Under the pieces are notes generated by a model that was not told where the DNA came from, searched no databases, and saw nothing but the letters and a program-made list of their open reading frames with translations. 64,000 nt of DNA from Cohnella cholangitidis (GTDB lineage Bacteria > Bacillota > Bacilli > Paenibacillales > Paenibacillaceae). The position numbers were made by a program, and so were the translations under genes. Positions within the stretch are counted from its first letter, which is position 1. The number at the start of each line of letters is the position of its first letter. Below are positions 25,873 through 34,753 of the stretch, piece by piece. Where the stretch lies: positions 4,699,501 to 4,763,500 of the forward strand of contig NZ_CP041969.1 in the NCBI RefSeq assembly GCF_014107495.1. The letters run 5' to 3'.

Positions 25873-26763
25873 TTGAAAAGGGTAGAATTCGTCGTCGGAT
25901 ACGGAAACGATCATCCTTCATTGGAGCGGCTTGCGGGTATGTTGAATCGAACGTTAGTGGGAACGGACAATCCGGTGGATAGCGTGGAATGGGAGTTGTC
26001 ACGGGAAGACGGAGTTATTCGCTGCCAATTTCCGATAGGTCCCGGACCGGAAAATAAAAAAAGCTACTGCGACAGAGTCGGGCGAGTACTCGCGGAATAT
26101 ACTTTGTCGGATCAGGAGCCCGCGCTGCTTCGTCATCTGTTTCACTTTCGCTTCGGATTCAAGGACGAGGTGGAGATCGACGCTTTGATCGCGGAAGCGG
26201 TTTCCTTATTGGACGGCGAGCCTGACATTGAGGAAGCGTGGATGGGGCGCGGCAGGGAACGCCGTTTGCATAAGCTGGCATTGCGATTTTCTCATTACTT
26301 GGAGGAGCACGAGAGGCTGCACCTGGATGGGTTCCTTCGGTTCCGGTTAAGCGATTATCGGGCGGAAGTACAGGAAGCGGCGGAAACGGCGATCGAAGAG
26401 AGAATGATGGAAAAGCAATATCAAGAATTCATGACGCTGCTCAAGTCGATGGTCGAATGGCAAGAGACAAGAACGTCAACCGTGCACGTATTGCATTCCG
26501 GAGGACATGCATTTCGATTGCTGGACGAAGAGATGCGGCCGCTCGAGCAAGATATATCGGAGCTTAACGCCTTCTCCAAGAAGGAATTTCTGGAGGCGCA
26601 AGAAGAGCAGGAGGAGGAAAGCCGTGTCGTAAGCCGATTGCTGGCGGCTTCTCCGCGACATTTGTACATCCATACTCCCGAACCGGAGTCGCAGGTCATT
26701 CGCACCATTATCGGGATATTCGGAGATCGGGCGGCGGTATACCCCGATTTGCCCGCTCATTAA
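25873..26763 (+). CDS. ytxC: YtxC-family sporulation protein
   Basis: This 296-residue protein matches the YtxC family: LRHLFHFRF, LHLDGFLRFRLSDYR, an EELLM-like long acidic helix, and the HTPEP...IRTIIGIFGDR C terminus. In Bacillus ytxC also sits just upstream of thrS, as here, which strengthens the call. The biochemical role is not known; mutants affect sporulation in family reports. GGAGGTG at 25861-25867 precedes a TTG at 25873 (reading MKRVEFVVGYG); the frame is open from a TTG at 25852. Confidence 0.82.
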   Translation: MKRVEFVVGYGNDHPSLERLAGMLNRTLVGTDNPVDSVEWELSREDGVIRCQFPIGPGPENKKSYCDRVGRVLAEYTLSDQEPALLRHLFHFRFGFKDEVEIDALIAEAVSLLDGEPDIEEAWMGRGRERRLHKLALRFSHYLEEHERLHLDGFLRFRLSDYRAEVQEAAETAIEERMMEKQYQEFMTLLKSMVEWQETRTSTVHVLHSGGHAFRLLDEEMRPLEQDISELNAFSKKEFLEAQEEQEEESRVVSRLLAASPRHLYIHTPEPESQVIRTIIGIFGDRAAVYPDLPAH

Positions 26764-26807
26764 CCGATTTGGGTCATTACACAGGCTAGATATCTCAAAT
26801 GATGCTC

Positions 26808-26837
26808 TTGACTGGAGTCGTTTCAAATCGTTATAAT
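26808..26837 (+). promoter_or_regulatory. Sigma-A promoter of the thrS T-box transcript
   Basis: TTGACT at 26808-26813 and TATAAT at 26832-26837, 18 nt apart. Confidence 0.75.
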
Positions 26838-26864
26838 ATTCGATATCAGTCCACATTCAGAAGC

Positions 26865-27129
26865 GATGAGAAAGACAGCGACGCCCGATCCGGACGGCTC
26901 AGAGAGAGGAACCTAGGCTGCAAGTTCCTTCCGAATCCAACTGGCGTTGACCCCTTTCGAGCTGCGGGGATGAATTCGCGGTCACCTGTGATTGCGTTAG
27001 TATTCTTCGCCGGTCATGACCGTTATATCATGCCAGAGTATCGGTAATCATTCTTTGCCGGTTAATGGAGGGTGGAACCACGGGCCGCATACAGAGCACC
27101 CGTCCCTTTTCGGGACGAGGTGTTTTTTT
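26865..27129 (+). ncRNA. T-box leader of thrS with terminator
   Basis: The leader senses uncharged tRNA-Thr. The T-box AGGGTGGAACCACG lies at 27069-27082 and the terminator stem at 27097-27122 (CACC/GGTG and GTCCC/GGGAC) before seven T at 27123-27129. Stem I starts near 26870. A plausible ACC threonine specifier lies at 26950-26952 in GTTGACCCC, but I did not fold the structure. This leader fills the whole gap between ytxC and thrS. Confidence 0.93.
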
Positions 27130-27161
27130 GTTTCCCATATATTTAAGAGGAGGAATTCGGA

Positions 27162-29100
27162 ATGTCTGTTCAAGTAAAATTGCCGGATGGCGCGATCCGG
27201 TCTTATGATGCGGGCGTAACGGTTGAAGACGTAGCGTTCTCGATCAGTCCCGGACTTAAGAAAGTAGCGGTAGTAGGTAAAATCGACGGTAAGGTAGTGG
27301 ATTTAAATACGCCGATCACGAATGACGTTTCGTTGGAAATCGTGACGCTCGAAAATGCAGACGGTTTGGAGGTCATGCGTCACAGTACGGCTCACTTGTT
27401 GGCTCAAGCGATCAAACGCGTTTATGGAGCGGACAAGGTGAAGCTGGGGATCGGACCGGTTATCGAGGACGGTTTCTATTACGATATCGATATGGAACAA
27501 TCCGTCACGCCCGAGGATCTAGCGGTAATCGAGAAGGAAATGGACAAGATCGTCAAGGAAAACCTCCGATCGTCAGAAGGGAAGTTAGCCGGGAAGAAGC
27601 TCTGCGCATATTCGAAGAGATTGCCGATCCGCTTAAGCTTGAGCTGATTCGGGATTTGCCGGAAGGCGTCGCCATTACGATTTATGACCAGGGAGAGTTT
27701 TTCGATCTTTGCCGCGGGCCTCACTTGCCTTCGACCGGCCGGATCAAAGCGTTCAAGCTGCTTAGCGTTGCCGGCGCTTACTGGCGCGGAGATAGCAAGA
27801 ACAAAATGCTGCAAAGGATTTACGGGACTGCTTTCGCGAAAAATCGGAGTTGGACGAACACCTTCATTTTCTGGAAGAAGCCAAGAAACGCGATCATCGT
27901 AAGCTTGGCCGCGAGTTGAAGATGTTTACGTTTTCTCGCGAGGTTGGCCAAGGGCTGCCGTTATGGCTTCCGTACGGTGCCAAATTACGGCAAACTTTGG
28001 AGCGGTATATCGTCGATCTGGAAGAAAGACTTGGATATACCCATGTTTATACGCCCGTTCTTGCTAACGTGGAGCTGTACAAAACTTCGGGGCACTGGGA
28101 GCACTATCAAGAGGACATGTTCCCTAAAATGACGTTGGATAACGAAGAGCTCGTTCTTCGTCCGATGAACTGCCCTCACCATATGATGGTATACAAAAGC
28201 GACATGCGCAGCTACCGCGATCTTCCGGTGCGCATCGCCGAGCTAGGCACGATGCACCGTTATGAAATGTCCGGAGCGCTTACCGGATTGCACCGCGTTC
28301 GAGCGATGACATTGAACGATGCCCATATTTTCTGCCGCCTAGATCAGATTAAGGAAGAGTTTACTCGCGTCGTTAACTTGATTCGCCAAGTATACGAGGA
28401 TTTCGGCATTAAAGAATACCGTTTCCGCCTCTCCTACCGGGATCCTAAGGATACCGAAAAGTACTGGCCGGACGACGAAATGTGGGAAACTTCGCAAAGG
28501 ATGCTGCGCGAGGTCGTGGAAGAGCTCGATTTGCCGTTCTTCGAAGCGGAAGGCGAAGCGGCGTTCTACGGTCCGAAGTTGGACGTGCAGATCAAGACTG
28601 CGCTTGGAAAAGAGGAAACGTTGTCGACCGCGCAGCTCGACGTATTGCTGCCGGAACGTTTCCAATTGGAGTATGTCGGCGACGACGGCAAGAAACATCG
28701 TCCGGTCGTAATCCACCGCGGCATTATCAGCACGATGGAACGCATGACCGCGTTCTTGTTGGAAAATTTCGCCGGCGCGTTGCCTCTCTGGCTGACTCCG
28801 GTTCAAGCCAAGCTAATCCCTGTTAATCCGATCTACGAGCCATACGTTAAAGAAGTGGCCGAGAAGCTCCAGCGCGCAGGCGTTCGAGTGGAATCGGATT
28901 TGCGCAACGAGAAGCTGGGATACAAGATTCGCGAAGCGCAATTGGAGAAAATTCCTTATATGCTCGTCATCGGCGAGAACGAGTCTTTGAACGGGACCGT
29001 ATCCGTTCGTCGTCGCGGCGAAGGAGATCTAGGCGCTCAAGCGGTAGATGAGTTCATTGCGAGGATCACGGGCGAGATTGCATCTAAGCGCGTCGATTAA
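27162..29100 (+). pseudogene. thrS: Threonyl-tRNA synthetase with two apparent single-base deletions
   Basis: ThrS charges tRNA-Thr. The sequence contains all parts of a complete enzyme of about 646 residues: TGS domain (MSVQVKLPDGAIRSYDAG), editing domain with [13 protein letters not shown], catalytic core with [14 protein letters not shown], and the anticodon-binding domain. They are spread over three frames. The first break is near 27561-27566: adding one base after AACCTC restores [20 protein letters not shown]. The second is in the A run at 27839-27843: one more A restores [15 protein letters not shown]. Both are one-base losses at short homopolymers, so a sequencing or assembly error is likelier than a true pseudogene, because the enzyme is essential unless a second copy exists. 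T-box regulated. Confidence 0.9.
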
Positions 29101-29134
29101 GGGAATAAAAGCTTGCAAATAGCAAGGAAGACGA

Positions 29135-29177
29135 CCCGTAGGCAGATCTAACAAGATTAGTCTACGGGCTTTTCTTT
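29135..29177 (+). terminator. Terminator after thrS
   Basis: CCCGTAG (29135-29141) and CTACGGG (29162-29168) close an imperfect long stem followed by CTTTTCTTT. Confidence 0.75.
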
Positions 29178-29297
29178 GGATGGAGATAAAGCATTTGTCG
29201 CTTATTTCCTATTAAATGGTAATTATTCTCTTTTTATCGAGTTTATGATAGAATGATAATACTTCAAATATGCATCCTTTTAGGAGTGGCTGGATAC

Positions 29298-29819
29298 ATG
29301 AACTACCTCCGTGATTCTAATTTTCCGGATGCGTTCTGGTCAGAAGATGAAGTATTGTGCGAGCTTTATTCCCAGATGTTAAAGGTCGTTCGGCACAAGC
29401 TGTGGCACAAGAACGATGCCGGGGACGTGGTCCAAGAAGCTTGGGTACGTATTTTAGAGAAAAAATCGACGTTGCGGAACAAGGAGAAGCTTATCCCTTG
29501 GGCCAAAGCGATTGCCTCTAATCTAGCATCGAATGCGAACCGGGCAAGGCGGCACGAAAGGATTTACGATCATCAGGAGCACGAGTTCGCGGATACGAAG
29601 TCCGTCTTTGATCCGGAGTCGTTGATGGAACTGTCCGATCTATTAGGGCAGTTGGATCCCGTCACGAGAACGTTGCTTCTGTATAAGTTTTATTACGGGC
29701 TCAAGGACGCCGAGATCGCGACGGCATTGCACTTGCCGGTAGGTACGGTCAAGGCCCGCATTCATCGCGGAAAAGCAAGATTAAAAACGCAAGTGGAAGA
29801 CGAGGAACGTCATACATAA
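29298..29819 (+). CDS. ECF-type sigma-70 family RNA polymerase sigma factor
   Basis: The 173-residue protein has region 2 at about 20-85 (SQMLKVVRHKLWHKNDAGDVVQEAWVRI, with the DVVQE motif) and region 4 at about 115-165 (LDPVTRTLLLYKFYYGLKDA, then VGTVKARIHRGKARL). This is the two-domain layout of extracytoplasmic-function sigma factors. TAGGAGTGG at 29281-29289 supports the ATG at 29298; the frame also opens at 29253. No anti-sigma gene follows, which is unusual for classical ECF factors. Its regulon cannot be predicted. Confidence 0.85.
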   Translation: MNYLRDSNFPDAFWSEDEVLCELYSQMLKVVRHKLWHKNDAGDVVQEAWVRILEKKSTLRNKEKLIPWAKAIASNLASNANRARRHERIYDHQEHEFADTKSVFDPESLMELSDLLGQLDPVTRTLLLYKFYYGLKDAEIATALHLPVGTVKARIHRGKARLKTQVEDEERHT

Positions 29820-29865
29820 TCCATAACCTCGCAGTTCATGCTATACGGTGGAGGTGAGGAAGGCA

Positions 29866-29994
29866 ATGGCTAAGAACAAGAAACAGAAACCCGGAAACTC
29901 GAATGCTTATCAAGCCGAGTTTGCCTCTGAATCGGATGTTAGCAGTACTCAGAATAAGGCTACGCAGAAAAACCCAAGTCAATCCAACCGCTAA
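29866..29994 (+). CDS. Short gamma-type small acid-soluble spore protein
   Basis: This is a 42-residue, Lys/Asn/Gln-rich hydrophilic peptide containing YQAEFASESDV. That matches the repeated EFASETDVQQV core of gamma-type SASPs (SspE), which serve as an amino acid reserve in spores. Here only one core is present instead of the usual two, so the protein is shorter than the family norm. GGTGGAGGTGAGGAAGGCA precedes the ATG. A clear terminator follows 73 nt downstream. The function is inferred from the motif. Confidence 0.65.
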   Translation: MAKNKKQKPGNSNAYQAEFASESDVSSTQNKATQKNPSQSNR

Positions 29995-30066
29995 TGGATT
30001 GAGGAATGTGCCATGTCCACGTTATGTTTTAATGTAACGAAAGCAACAATATGATCAGTTTTTGTG

Positions 30067-30096
30067 AAAAGGGACCTTACGGGTCCCTTTCTTTTT
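30067..30096 (+). terminator. Terminator after the SASP gene
   Basis: AAAGGGACC and GGTCCCTTT stem, loop TTACG, followed by CTTTTTG. Confidence 0.8.
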
Positions 30097-30165
30097 GTCG
30101 ATTTTCGGTATATAATGTTAGGAAACCTAACGTAAATAGACAAATGACGCGTGGAGTGATGAGAG

Positions 30166-31611
30166 ATGGCTCAATGGCAACGGTGGTTAAAGAGCAACGG
30201 CAAGGGAGCGAACAAGCTGCATATTTCTCGGCCAGACCAGACAAGCGTTGCCTTGCGGGATTCGGATACGTCCGTTCATGCGAAGCCTGAAGCGCTCCGT
30301 AAAATGATAGAGGAAGCAGTCGTCATATCGGATCGTCTGCAAGCGGCCGTATCCGAAGTGGATTCGAGCATGAATCAATTGGATGCCATTGCCGATCGGG
30401 CAACGGAGCAAGAGGAGAAGCTTCGCGAGATCAGCAAAACCGCCATGGTTCGGCTGGAAGAGGCGTTCTCGTCTTTGCAGGAAGTGTCCGCGGCATCTCA
30501 AGAAATTCGCGGCGTTACGGAGGAATTGAGCGCGCAAAGCCAGAAGACGAAAGACGTTGTCGTAGAAGTGTGCCGTTCGCTTAACCATACGGATGAAGTC
30601 ATGAACGATCTGTCTAAAAACCATGGCACGATGGAAGAACGAGTCAATGCCTTGATCGCCCAAGCTTCGAAAATCGGAGAGATTAACGAACTGATCCAAG
30701 AAATCGTTACGCAAACGTCGTTGCTGGCGCTGAACGCGGCGATTGAGGCTGCGCATGCCGGAGAGCATGGCAGAGGATTCTCCATCGTTGCTCAAGAGAT
30801 CAGGAAGTTAGCGGAACAAAGCGGACAAGCGGTTAAACGGTCTACAAGCGTCGTTCAAAATATCGAATCGGGAATTCGTCAGGTCGTTAGCTCCGTGGAG
30901 CGCGAGAAACAATCCGTTACTCTGGGGTTGGCGGAAATGAACAAAACGCGCGAGAAAATGGACGTTATCTTCAATTCCTTCTTGAACGTGGACGAGCATG
31001 TCGGCAAAACGTTGCAGTTCGCCGTAGAGCAAGCGGACCGGACGTCCGCTACGAATGCTTTGCTGGAAGATGTCGTTGAGTCGGTAGGTTTGACCATGAA
31101 CAGCGTAGACGATACGTTGGCGCAGAGCAAACGGCAAAGATCGGAAATTAATAATCTGGGCCGGGTGTCGGAGGATTTGAAGGAGTCGGCGGACGAGTTG
31201 ATCGCTGCCGTCCAACATGCCGGGGGTCGCGTTTGGGAAGGGGCGGTAGCCGCGGACACCGCTCGTTGGACGGACGTACTGCGCACGCTTGCCTCCGATC
31301 CGGAGCTTGCCGATATGGCTGAGGATAGCCACCGCGAGGTGCTGGGCGGTTGGTTGAGGCGTACGACGGGCATGGAAGCGATCTGGTCTAACCGTAGCGA
31401 CGGTTCCTTCGTATACTCGGAGCCGGAGGCGGGATTGTTGAACGCGAGAGGCCGGGATTGGTGGAAGCGGGCGATGAACGGGGAAATTTTCGTGTCCGAG
31501 GTCTATCTCTCCGCGATTACGAAGAAGCCTTGCTTGACGGTTTCGATGCCGCTTAAGAGAATCGACGGAACTCCGTATGGAGTAGTTGGCATAGACATTG
31601 TGGTTTCCTGA
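30166..31611 (+). CDS. Soluble methyl-accepting-chemotaxis-like protein with C-terminal Cache/PAS-like domain
   Basis: The 481-residue protein has no signal peptide or membrane segment. Residues about 45-360 form the long antiparallel coiled coil of an MCP signalling domain, with the conserved hairpin tip [20 protein letters not shown] then [18 protein letters not shown], which contacts CheA/CheW. The last 100 residues ([40 protein letters not shown] and [12 protein letters not shown]) look like a single Cache/PAS-type sensory domain. This reverses the normal order, with the signalling domain first and the sensor last. Cytoplasmic signal detection is implied. GGAGTGATGAG precedes the ATG. Confidence 0.82.
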   Translation: MAQWQRWLKSNGKGANKLHISRPDQTSVALRDSDTSVHAKPEALRKMIEEAVVISDRLQAAVSEVDSSMNQLDAIADRATEQEEKLREISKTAMVRLEEAFSSLQEVSAASQEIRGVTEELSAQSQKTKDVVVEVCRSLNHTDEVMNDLSKNHGTMEERVNALIAQASKIGEINELIQEIVTQTSLLALNAAIEAAHAGEHGRGFSIVAQEIRKLAEQSGQAVKRSTSVVQNIESGIRQVVSSVEREKQSVTLGLAEMNKTREKMDVIFNSFLNVDEHVGKTLQFAVEQADRTSATNALLEDVVESVGLTMNSVDDTLAQSKRQRSEINNLGRVSEDLKESADELIAAVQHAGGRVWEGAVAADTARWTDVLRTLASDPELADMAEDSHREVLGGWLRRTTGMEAIWSNRSDGSFVYSEPEAGLLNARGRDWWKRAMNGEIFVSEVYLSAITKKPCLTVSMPLKRIDGTPYGVVGIDIVVS

Positions 31612-31708
31612 CCAATAAATTGCCATATCCGGTTCTCAAATGACTAAAAATCCGTTATGATATAAACAATGTTATGAAAGTTAACGAGAACTAGGTAGGT
31701 GAGCTATC

Positions 31709-32065
31709 ATGGTGAAGGCGTCCGTATCCATTCCTGCTTCTTCCGCGCCGCGCCGCAAAGCTGCGGAGGTTCATTCCTTGCTGGAAGCTTTGATCTCAAA
31801 GCGGGAACAAGAAATAACGGAAATCGAGCAAATGGTGGAGCGGTACGAGCGGAGAATCAGGCTGGAGGAACAGGCTTATCGATCGATGTCCACGCTTCGC
31901 CGTATGTTGTCGGGCAAGAAGCCCGACCATCATTTAGCGCTCGAATACATTCATTACGTCAAGAAACCGATGGAGAAAGTCCGGTCGCTCCGTTTGGAAA
32001 TATCTAATTATCAAGAGATGCTCTCGGGTGCTGTTCCGGCCGATCTTCCGGACGTCTTGGACTAA
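31709..32065 (+). CDS. Small conserved coiled-coil protein of unknown function
   Basis: This 118-residue charged protein has a predicted coiled coil (LEALISKREQEITEIEQMVE...) followed by YIHYVKKPMEKVRSLRLEIS. There is no membrane segment, cysteine pair or recognisable domain. AGGTAGGTGAGC precedes the ATG. It stands alone between the MCP-like gene and a terminator shared with the convergent ammonium transporter gene. I do not recognise it. Confidence 0.6.
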   Translation: MVKASVSIPASSAPRRKAAEVHSLLEALISKREQEITEIEQMVERYERRIRLEEQAYRSMSTLRRMLSGKKPDHHLALEYIHYVKKPMEKVRSLRLEISNYQEMLSGAVPADLPDVLD

Positions 32066-32095
32066 CGGCTGATATAGAAGTGGGTTAACGTCAAA

Positions 32096-32135
32096 AAAAA
32101 GATGGTTGGGCGGCAAGTCGCTCAACCATCTTTTT
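32096..32135. terminator. Bidirectional terminator
   Basis: AAAAAGATGGTTG and CAACCATCTTTTT form a 13-bp stem with flanking A and T runs, so it works on both strands for the convergent small gene and amt. Confidence 0.88.
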
Positions 32136-32157
32136 GATTCCTGTGAACGGATTACGG

Positions 32158-33444
32158 TTATTTGTTCGAGGATTGCCTTAGTTGATCCACATCCAGGAAG
32201 TCGTGGTCTTGGCTATAGGCGGGTACTCCGTGGATACCTACGTCGAGGCCGATTAGTTCCTCGTCGCGCGATACGCGCACGGGCTTAAAGAGTTGAATGA
32301 GCTTCAATACGATCCATGTTAAACCGAACCCCCAGATTGCGACCGTAAGCAATCCTAACGCTTGAACGCCGAGTAAATACCAACCGCCGCCATAGAACAG
32401 GCCTTCATGAGCGGCGGTGCCGGGCATGGCGAATAGTCCGACGGCAAGCGTCCCGATGCTCCCGCTTATGCCGTGCACGGCGAATGCGCCGACAGGGTCG
32501 TCTACTTTGCGCTTTTCAAGCCATTCGCTCGCCAATACCATGACGACACCGGATACCGCTCCGATAAGAATGGCTGCGGCATCGGATACGAAAGCGCAAC
32601 CGGCCGTTATTCCGACTAGTCCGGCAAGCGCGCCGTTAATAACCATCGGGGGATCCGCTTTCCGGTATCTAAGCATCGTGAAGAGTATGCAAGCCGCGCA
32701 GCCGGCCGCGGAAGCGAGCATCGTCGTAACGGCGATATGTCCGATCCCTTCGTTCGTCGCGCTTAACGTGCTTCCGGAATTGAATCCGAACCAACCGAAC
32801 CAGAGGATAAAAGCGCCGACGGATGCTAACGGCAGGTTGGAAGGAGGAACGACGTTGATTTTGCCGTCCGCGCCGAATCGGCCGATTCGCGGACCGATGA
32901 AGATCGCGGCAGCTAACGCGGCGAATCCCCCGAGCGCATGGATGGCCGCGGAGCCGGCAAAGTCGATCATTCCCATCCGGGCTAGCCATCCGTTGGCGGA
33001 CCAGATCCAATGGCCGGAGATGGGGTAGATGAGGCCTGTCATGAAAATCGTATAAATAATGTAAGCGCGGAAGTGGATTCTTTCGGCGACCGCGCCGGAT
33101 ACGATGGAAATAACGGCGATGACGAACGCGCATTGGAACAGCCAGTACGTGTCGTAGGAAATGTTCAAGCTGAGGTGCGTCAGGTCGCCTCCCATGAAGA
33201 AGCCGGTTAGGCCGATCCACCCTCCCGCATCTTTCCCGTACATGAAAGCGAACCCGATCGCATAGAAAACGAGCGCTCCGAAGGAGATGTCCACGAATAC
33301 TTTCATTATGATGCTTACCGCGTTTTTCTGTCGTACGAAGCCGGCTTCCAACAAGGCGAACCCGCCTTCCATCAACAAGATCATCGCGGCTGTTAAGACG
33401 ACCCAGATCGTATCCAGACCGCTCGATAGTTGCTCAATATCCAT
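32158..33444 (-). CDS. amt: Ammonium transporter (Amt/MEP/Rh family)
   Basis: The 428-residue protein has about eleven membrane segments and imports ammonium/ammonia. Signature stretches are DFAGSAAIHALGGFAALAAA (first pore histidine in the AIHALGG segment) and VGAFAVHGISGSIGTLAVGL (second conserved histidine). AGGAG with 9-nt spacing supports the ATG at 33444; the longer frame to 33504 lacks one. No PII gene (glnK) follows within the window, which departs from the usual amtB-glnK pairing. The glnA gene with a GlnR-type box is 11 kb away. Confidence 0.93.
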   Translation of the reverse strand: MDIEQLSSGLDTIWVVLTAAMILLMEGGFALLEAGFVRQKNAVSIIMKVFVDISFGALVFYAIGFAFMYGKDAGGWIGLTGFFMGGDLTHLSLNISYDTYWLFQCAFVIAVISIVSGAVAERIHFRAYIIYTIFMTGLIYPISGHWIWSANGWLARMGMIDFAGSAAIHALGGFAALAAAIFIGPRIGRFGADGKINVVPPSNLPLASVGAFILWFGWFGFNSGSTLSATNEGIGHIAVTTMLASAAGCAACILFTMLRYRKADPPMVINGALAGLVGITAGCAFVSDAAAILIGAVSGVVMVLASEWLEKRKVDDPVGAFAVHGISGSIGTLAVGLFAMPGTAAHEGLFYGGGWYLLGVQALGLLTVAIWGFGLTWIVLKLIQLFKPVRVSRDEELIGLDVGIHGVPAYSQDHDFLDVDQLRQSSNK

Positions 33445-33628
33445 TGCTTCAACTCCTAATAGCTTTATGAATATCTGACATGACATGAGGAAATCCGAAC
33501 TCATTATATAGTGGGGAGTTACCTAAGTCAACGAATAATGTGATAATAAGTAACATAAATTCAATGAAAATGGAATTCTTTGATTGTTGATGGTAGCTAA
33601 TCGTCGGAAAGGGTTTGTGCTCATCCTC

Positions 33629-33656
33629 TTGATCTCGGTCTGCAGACCGAGATCAA
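33629..33656. repeat. Perfect 28-bp palindrome upstream of liaFSR
   Basis: TTGATCTCGGTCTG (33629-33642) is followed immediately by its exact reverse complement, with no loop. It ends 19 bp upstream of the -35 box. There is no T tract on either side, so it is not a standard terminator, and it looks like a regulator binding site. Confidence 0.85.
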
Positions 33657-33675
33657 CTTACAACCCGCGCCGCTG

Positions 33676-33703
33676 TTGTTCCTTGTGCTTGTTTCGCTAT
33701 ACT
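33676..33703 (+). promoter_or_regulatory. Promoter of liaFSR
   Basis: TTGTTC at 33676-33681 and TATACT at 33698-33703, 16 nt apart. The weak -35 suits activation by an upstream-bound regulator. Confidence 0.6.
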
Positions 33704-33745
33704 GATTACAGAAGAGTCGATCAGCAACTATTGGAGGACAGGGTT

Positions 33746-34753
33746 ATGAAATCATCTACAGCTCACCGTTTATTATGGGGTCTCGTTATAGTGGCGATCG
33801 GAGTTGTATATTTGCTCAATCAAATCGGGTTTATCTCGATCGATATCGGAGAGATCGCATCGACGTATTGGCCGGTATTAATGATCTTGTTCGGTTTGCA
33901 AGCTTTATTGTTTCAGCAGGGCGGGGGATTCTGGTGGAATTCGATCATCATTCTGATCGGTTGCTATTTTCTCGGCCGGAACTTGGAATTGTTGGAATGG
34001 GATTTCTCGGATTTTATCCGTATCCTAGCGCCGGTCGCGATTATTTTATTCGGCATTAACTTGATTTTCAAAGGAGACCGTTCGGATAAATCCAAACATA
34101 CGGACAAAGGAGAAGGATGGAATACGTTTGATCCGGCGGTTCCTCCGATGCCCCCCGTTCCTCCCGGACCTCCTCCCGCGCCATCGGAAGTAGACGAGTT
34201 CGAACGCAGAGGCAAAATCGACCTTGAGAAGAAGCCGTTTAACGCGGAGGATCCCTTCCGGAATTCGTACCAGGAAGCGAACCAACGGGAACCGTTCCAT
34301 AACCAGCATTATGGAGGCAAGCATAAGGGCGAATTCAAAGATTGGTGGAAAAATAACGATTGGTCCCATTCATGTAAAAATAATCATAGCCGGTTCATCG
34401 GGGATGCGCATTTCGGCGCCGATTATTGGGAATTGAGTCCAATGAACATTTCTCATTTCATCGGGGATACGATGCTGGATTTGACGAAAGCGCAAATCTC
34501 GATGGGCGAAACCAGAGTATACGTTTCTTCCTTTATAGGGGATGTAAAGGTGTTCGTTCCTAACGATATCGCGGTGGGGATAAAAGTGGTCTCTAGCTGT
34601 TTGATCGGCGATGTTAAGGTGCTGGATCAGAAACGCGGAGGATTATTCAATCAAATGTCCGTGGAAACTCCGAATTTCGCCGACTCCGACAAGCGCGTCG
34701 TACTTGTCGTCAGCAGCTTCATCGGCGACGTTCGGATCACGAAGGTAGGCTAA
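33746..34753 (+). CDS. liaF: LiaF-like envelope stress membrane protein
   Basis: The 335-residue protein has four membrane segments in the first 115 residues (RLLWGLVIVAIGVVYLLNQI...). A Pro-rich cytoplasmic linker (PPMPPVPPGPPPAP) and an acidic/basic spacer follow, then a C-terminal LiaF_C beta-helix-like domain with repeated FIGD units (RFIGDAHFG, HFIGDTMLD, SFIGDVKVF, SFIGDVRIT). LiaF inhibits the LiaS kinase in the absence of cell-envelope stress. TTGGAGG precedes the ATG at 33746. The Pro-rich insertion of over 100 residues makes this longer than Bacillus LiaF. It overlaps liaS by one base. Confidence 0.88.
   Translation: MKSSTAHRLLWGLVIVAIGVVYLLNQIGFISIDIGEIASTYWPVLMILFGLQALLFQQGGGFWWNSIIILIGCYFLGRNLELLEWDFSDFIRILAPVAIILFGINLIFKGDRSDKSKHTDKGEGWNTFDPAVPPMPPVPPGPPPAPSEVDEFERRGKIDLEKKPFNAEDPFRNSYQEANQREPFHNQHYGGKHKGEFKDWWKNNDWSHSCKNNHSRFIGDAHFGADYWELSPMNISHFIGDTMLDLTKAQISMGETRVYVSSFIGDVKVFVPNDIAVGIKVVSSCLIGDVKVLDQKRGGLFNQMSVETPNFADSDKRVVLVVSSFIGDVRITKVG

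Noticed and set aside
26799-27047. An open frame between ytxC and thrS
   Set aside because: It falls inside the T-box leader, which explains the sequence.
27550-27850. Programmed frameshifting in thrS
   Set aside because: There are two separate shift sites with no slippery heptamer and downstream structure evident, and ThrRS genes are not known to use it. One-base losses at homopolymers are a simpler explanation.
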